From the NCBI RefSeq assembly GCF_010015585.1, contig NW_022985070.1, positions 952,524 to 1,016,523 of the forward strand: DNA of 64,000 nucleotides, given 5' to 3'. Positions 61,339 to 64,000 of the stretch are shown one piece after another. The notes below the pieces were generated by a model. The model worked only from the letters and a program-made list of their open reading frames with translations. It made no database searches and was not told the DNA's origin. Source of the stretch: Eremomyces bilateralis CBS 781.70. Its lineage: Eukaryota > Ascomycota > Dothideomycetes > Eremomycetales > Eremomycetaceae. How positions within the stretch are numbered: the first letter of the stretch is position 1; the number at the start of each line of letters is the position of its first letter. Both the position numbers and the translations under genes were made by a program.

Positions 61339-62474
61339 TCACAGATACAATGTTTTCCTGGATTCCGAGCTCTCTCTCGCCAGCTCGACTACCCTCATCA
61401 CCGTACTAGCCTCTTCACCGGACACCAACGACTTGGATATCCCCCTCAAAGTGTCCGCAACGTTTTGATAGAACCCCTTGTACGTCTCCGGTACAGCGGT
61501 GGGCAATGTTTGGACTTCGGGTCGTCCATCCACCCATCGAGTGAGCGTCCCATAGTGTTCTTCCGGATCCACTCCAAACCCTTCCTGTGACGGCGCCCAG
61601 CCCGCACGCAACTGGTCTTCCTGGACGTCCAAGTACGATTTTCGGAACGACGCGTTCGTGCCCCGGACCCAGAAACGTAGCTGCGCTGCCTCCGCGCTGA
61701 CGACGCCGGCCTTGAGCGTGACAAGAGGAAGCTCGGGGTCCCTGTACGTGAGCAGAACCGTGAATGAATCGTGCGGAGCCTCCGGTACGTTTCGTTGATT
61801 GGTAAGGAAAGCAGTGACGCTCTCTGGCGCGCCGAAGAGACAGACGGCCTGGTCGATCAGATGGGTTCCCAGGTCGAAGATGGCCCCCGTCGCGGGCTGG
61901 GACACGTCGACCTTCCAGCTCGTAGCTGGAGGGTCCGGCCGATGCCGGTCGAAGTGGGATTCAAACTCGGCGATGCGGCCGAGGACGTTACCCTTGATCA
62001 ACTCCGACACGGTAAGGAAATCAGAATCGTACCGCTGGGGGAAATGTCAGTGGTTGGATCCGTCAAGCATGGCGCATCAGGGTGACTAACGCGATTCTGA
62101 TACACCATTATATGCAAGCCTCTTTCGTTCGCAAGTTCGAATAGCAATTGAGCCTCCGTTGCAGTCGGCACGAACGGCTTTTCGACAACGACGTGCTTCG
62201 ACCTCCTCAAAGCGCTTTCGCACATTCCAAAATGCGACTCGGGCGGAGTGGTCACCACAACGACATCGACTGCCTCATCTTGCAGCATTTCGCTGTAGTC
62301 CGTCCACGTCTTAATTCCGGCATGCTCCGCTCCTGCATCGTTGCCAGGCTGGGGAGACCGCTGCACAATCCCATAGAGCTTCAACGATGGTATTTGCGGG
62401 ATGAATGGGATGTGGAAAACTTTGGCGGAGAGACCATATCCGACTACAACAACGTTGAAAGTGCTTGGAGCCAT
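61339..62474 (-). CDS. Gfo/Idh/MocA family NAD(P)-dependent oxidoreductase
   Basis: Minus-strand exons 62474-62091 and 62034-61339 encode 359 aa. The N-terminal Rossmann fold starts FNVVVVGYGLSAKVFHIP, then DVVVVTTPPESHFGMC and the family EKP motif (HVVVEKPFVPTATEAQ). After the splice the sequence continues QNRRYDSDFLTVSELI, then PATGAIFDLGTHLIDQAVCL, the C-terminal substrate domain with the conserved Asp-Gly-His triad (DLGTHLID). The likely reaction is oxidation or reduction of a sugar or polyol with NAD(P). The exact substrate is unknown. An upstream ATG (62495) would add seven residues; the chosen start fits the family. Confidence 0.91.
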
Positions 62475-62885
62475 TTCGTTGGAATGGATGCACAATTATA
62501 TTTGTTAGAACAAGAATATTCCAACTTGGAGTTGACGGTAAGGTTGTATTGGGATGGGATTTTAGTGGTGCAATTGTACGGTCCACTCATTCAAGCTCCG
62601 ACTACAACAGAATGCGGTGGATAATATATTTACCGTATAACTATAACATCCCTACCTTGTTCAGCTAAGGTAAGTTAGTAAGGAAGATATAGAATGTGAG
62701 TCTTGTTCTCAAATTAATAGATTTTACCGGTCTCGCATCACTAGTAGGGGGAATACTCTCGAAGTCTCGAAGTGTTTAGGAGTCATGAATCATGAAATTC
62801 GGTCAAGCCCCTATACCATTAAGAAATAGTCAAGCGCACACAGGTATATACCTGTAGGTATCATAGCTAACTATCCAAACATCCT
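62475..62885. other. Intergenic, no gene seen
   Basis: A 411-bp AT-rich spacer between the oxidoreductase promoter and the 3' end of the NCS1 transporter. I find no feature that I can support. Confidence 0.4.
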
Positions 62886-64000
62886 CTAGAACACTTTCGT
62901 GTTGTCGTCTTGCTTAAGTTTCATGGGCTCGCCAGTGACCACTTCCTCGTCATACGCATCGCTGCTATTGTCATACACGACGCTGAGATCGTTAATCTCA
63001 TCCCCGACTTCCATCCACGTCTCCGCGCACGCGGGGACGGGGAAAAACCTGCAGCAAAGCCAATAAACGCCCGCCGAAACGATAAACCCGGTAAAAAAGT
63101 TCAGCCGGTAGATATACGTGGCGCCCATGGGGACCTCGGTGCCCACGGCACCAGCAAACCCAACCACGTTGATACAGATGCCGGCGATATATGCGGCATA
63201 GGCGCGCCAGTTGATCCCCGCGGTGAAGTAGTAGGGGCCGGTCTTCCGCGCGTCGTAGAGCTCCTTGATCTCCAGGTACCCCTTGCGGACCACGTAGTAA
63301 TCGCAGCACATGACGCCTGCGATGGAGCTGAGGAACACCGAATAGGCCGAGAGGTAGGTCGTGAACTGGTTGCTCGAGGTGAGCAGCGTCCAGGGGTTCA
63401 TCGCCAAGCCCACCGCTGCGCAGATATAGCCACCCCGGCGGATGTTGATGTACCGGGGGAGTAACGCCGTCATGTCCGTTCCCGCGGAGACGGAGTTCGC
63501 GGCGATGTTGGTGCCCAACTGCGCGAGGGCGAAGGCCGCCGCGATGATGAACACGCCGAACCGTTGGCCGGAACCACCATCGTCGATGAATCGCTCCAGG
63601 AGTTCGAGAGGATCCCAGATGGGTTCGCCGCCGTATATCACGGTGGAGGAGGAGGAGACGATGATGCCGATGAACGAGGTGAGGGCAAAGCCGATCGGGA
63701 TCGTGAAGAGTTGGGACCAGAGCGCATCACGCGGTTTCCCTGCGAAACGACTGAAATCCGGGTCGTTGACAATCAGGGTAGCGAAGTTCGCGATGGAGCT
63801 CATGACGCCGTTGACGAACGCCCAACCGAGTTCGCTACCATGGATTGTGGATCCTTGGCGAACAATAGGACCGGCGCCACCAGCGCGAACCAGCGCCCAG
63901 ATGAAGAATGCAATGCCGGCGCATGGTACAAAATACGCTTTCACGGTGAAGAGATGGCGGATCTGGTGAACCGGGAACCAGATGGCGGGTAGTGATCCGG
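62886..64000 (-). CDS. NCS1 nucleobase/allantoin transporter, Fur type (5' end beyond window)
   Basis: Only the 3' part is present: the frame continues uninterrupted off the right edge, giving at least 371 aa of a protein usually about 500-550 aa. The first visible residues, WFPVHQIRHLFTVKAYFVPC, are followed by many membrane segments. Family marks are WAFVNGVMSSIANFATLIVN, NDPDFSRFA and NPWTLLTSSNQFTTYLSAYS. The stretch GVMCCDYYVVRKGYLEIKEL near segment 10 is typical of fungal uracil/allantoin/uridine symporters. The C-terminal tail is acidic (DEEVVTGEPMKL). These proteins import uracil, allantoin or related bases with protons at the plasma membrane. The substrate cannot be decided without the N-terminal half. 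Confidence 0.92.
   Translation of the reverse strand, partial: GSLPAIWFPVHQIRHLFTVKAYFVPCAGIAFFIWALVRAGGAGPIVRQGSTIHGSELGWAFVNGVMSSIANFATLIVNDPDFSRFAGKPRDALWSQLFTIPIGFALTSFIGIIVSSSSTVIYGGEPIWDPLELLERFIDDGGSGQRFGVFIIAAAFALAQLGTNIAANSVSAGTDMTALLPRYINIRRGGYICAAVGLAMNPWTLLTSSNQFTTYLSAYSVFLSSIAGVMCCDYYVVRKGYLEIKELYDARKTGPYYFTAGINWRAYAAYIAGICINVVGFAGAVGTEVPMGATYIYRLNFFTGFIVSAGVYWLCCRFFPVPACAETWMEVGDEINDLSVVYDNSSDAYDEEVVTGEPMKLKQDDNTKVF

Overview
This window is nuclear DNA of a filamentous ascomycete. Most protein genes are interrupted by short introns (about 44-115 bp) with fungal GTAnGT donors, CTAAC-like branch points and AG acceptors. Gene content and order point to Pezizomycotina, most likely an Aspergillus/Penicillium-like Eurotiomycete. 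From memory, the phosducin-like and G-beta genes are also neighbours in Aspergillus. The species cannot be named from sequence alone. Exon structures were assembled by hand from splice signals, reading frame and family conservation.

Layout. 1-3.9 kb: no host gene; a GC-rich inverted repeat and a nearly complete pogo/Fot1-type DNA transposon with TA target duplication. 3.9-8.4 kb: an MFS anion:cation symporter and a FAT1-like very-long-chain acyl-CoA synthetase. 8.6-8.9 kb: a short MITE-like element. 9.1-21 kb: dense housekeeping block with eIF2B delta, a PDR16-like lipid transfer protein, POL12, RPS29, an unknown 102-aa protein, a CofD/YvcK-like protein, a small mitochondrial-type membrane protein and homoserine kinase. 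21-31 kb: a Shg1-domain protein with a huge Arg/Asp tail, CDC48, an unknown Lys/Glu-rich mitochondrial-type protein and a PLAC8 protein. 31.4-37.7 kb: phosducin-like protein and G-protein beta subunit, separated by 3.8 kb without a convincing gene. 37.7-41.4 kb: gene-poor, probably the G-beta promoter and leader. 41.4-60.1 kb: a DUF4211 nuclear protein, an unlisted 71-aa membrane protein, TEL1 (about 2932 aa), NUP192 and mitochondrial bS6m (MRP17). 60.5-64 kb: glycine cleavage H protein, a Gfo/Idh/MocA oxidoreductase and the 3' part of an NCS1 nucleobase transporter that runs off the window.

How the genes relate. Most are unlinked housekeeping functions: translation (eIF2B delta, RPS29, MRP17), replication and repair (POL12, TEL1), chromatin (Shg1-like, DUF4211), protein quality control (CDC48), nuclear transport (NUP192), amino-acid metabolism (THR1, GCV3). 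The one functional pair is G-beta with its phosducin-like co-chaperone. Several gene pairs are divergent over 320-620 bp and probably share promoters: PDR16-like/POL12, RPS29/102-aa gene, THR1/Shg1-like, TEL1/NUP192, MRP17/GCV3. I did not find a convincing new defence, toxin or biosynthetic system. The best leads are small unannotated genes, terminal microexons, the transposon with a poly-A frame break, and the MITE upstream of eIF2B delta.
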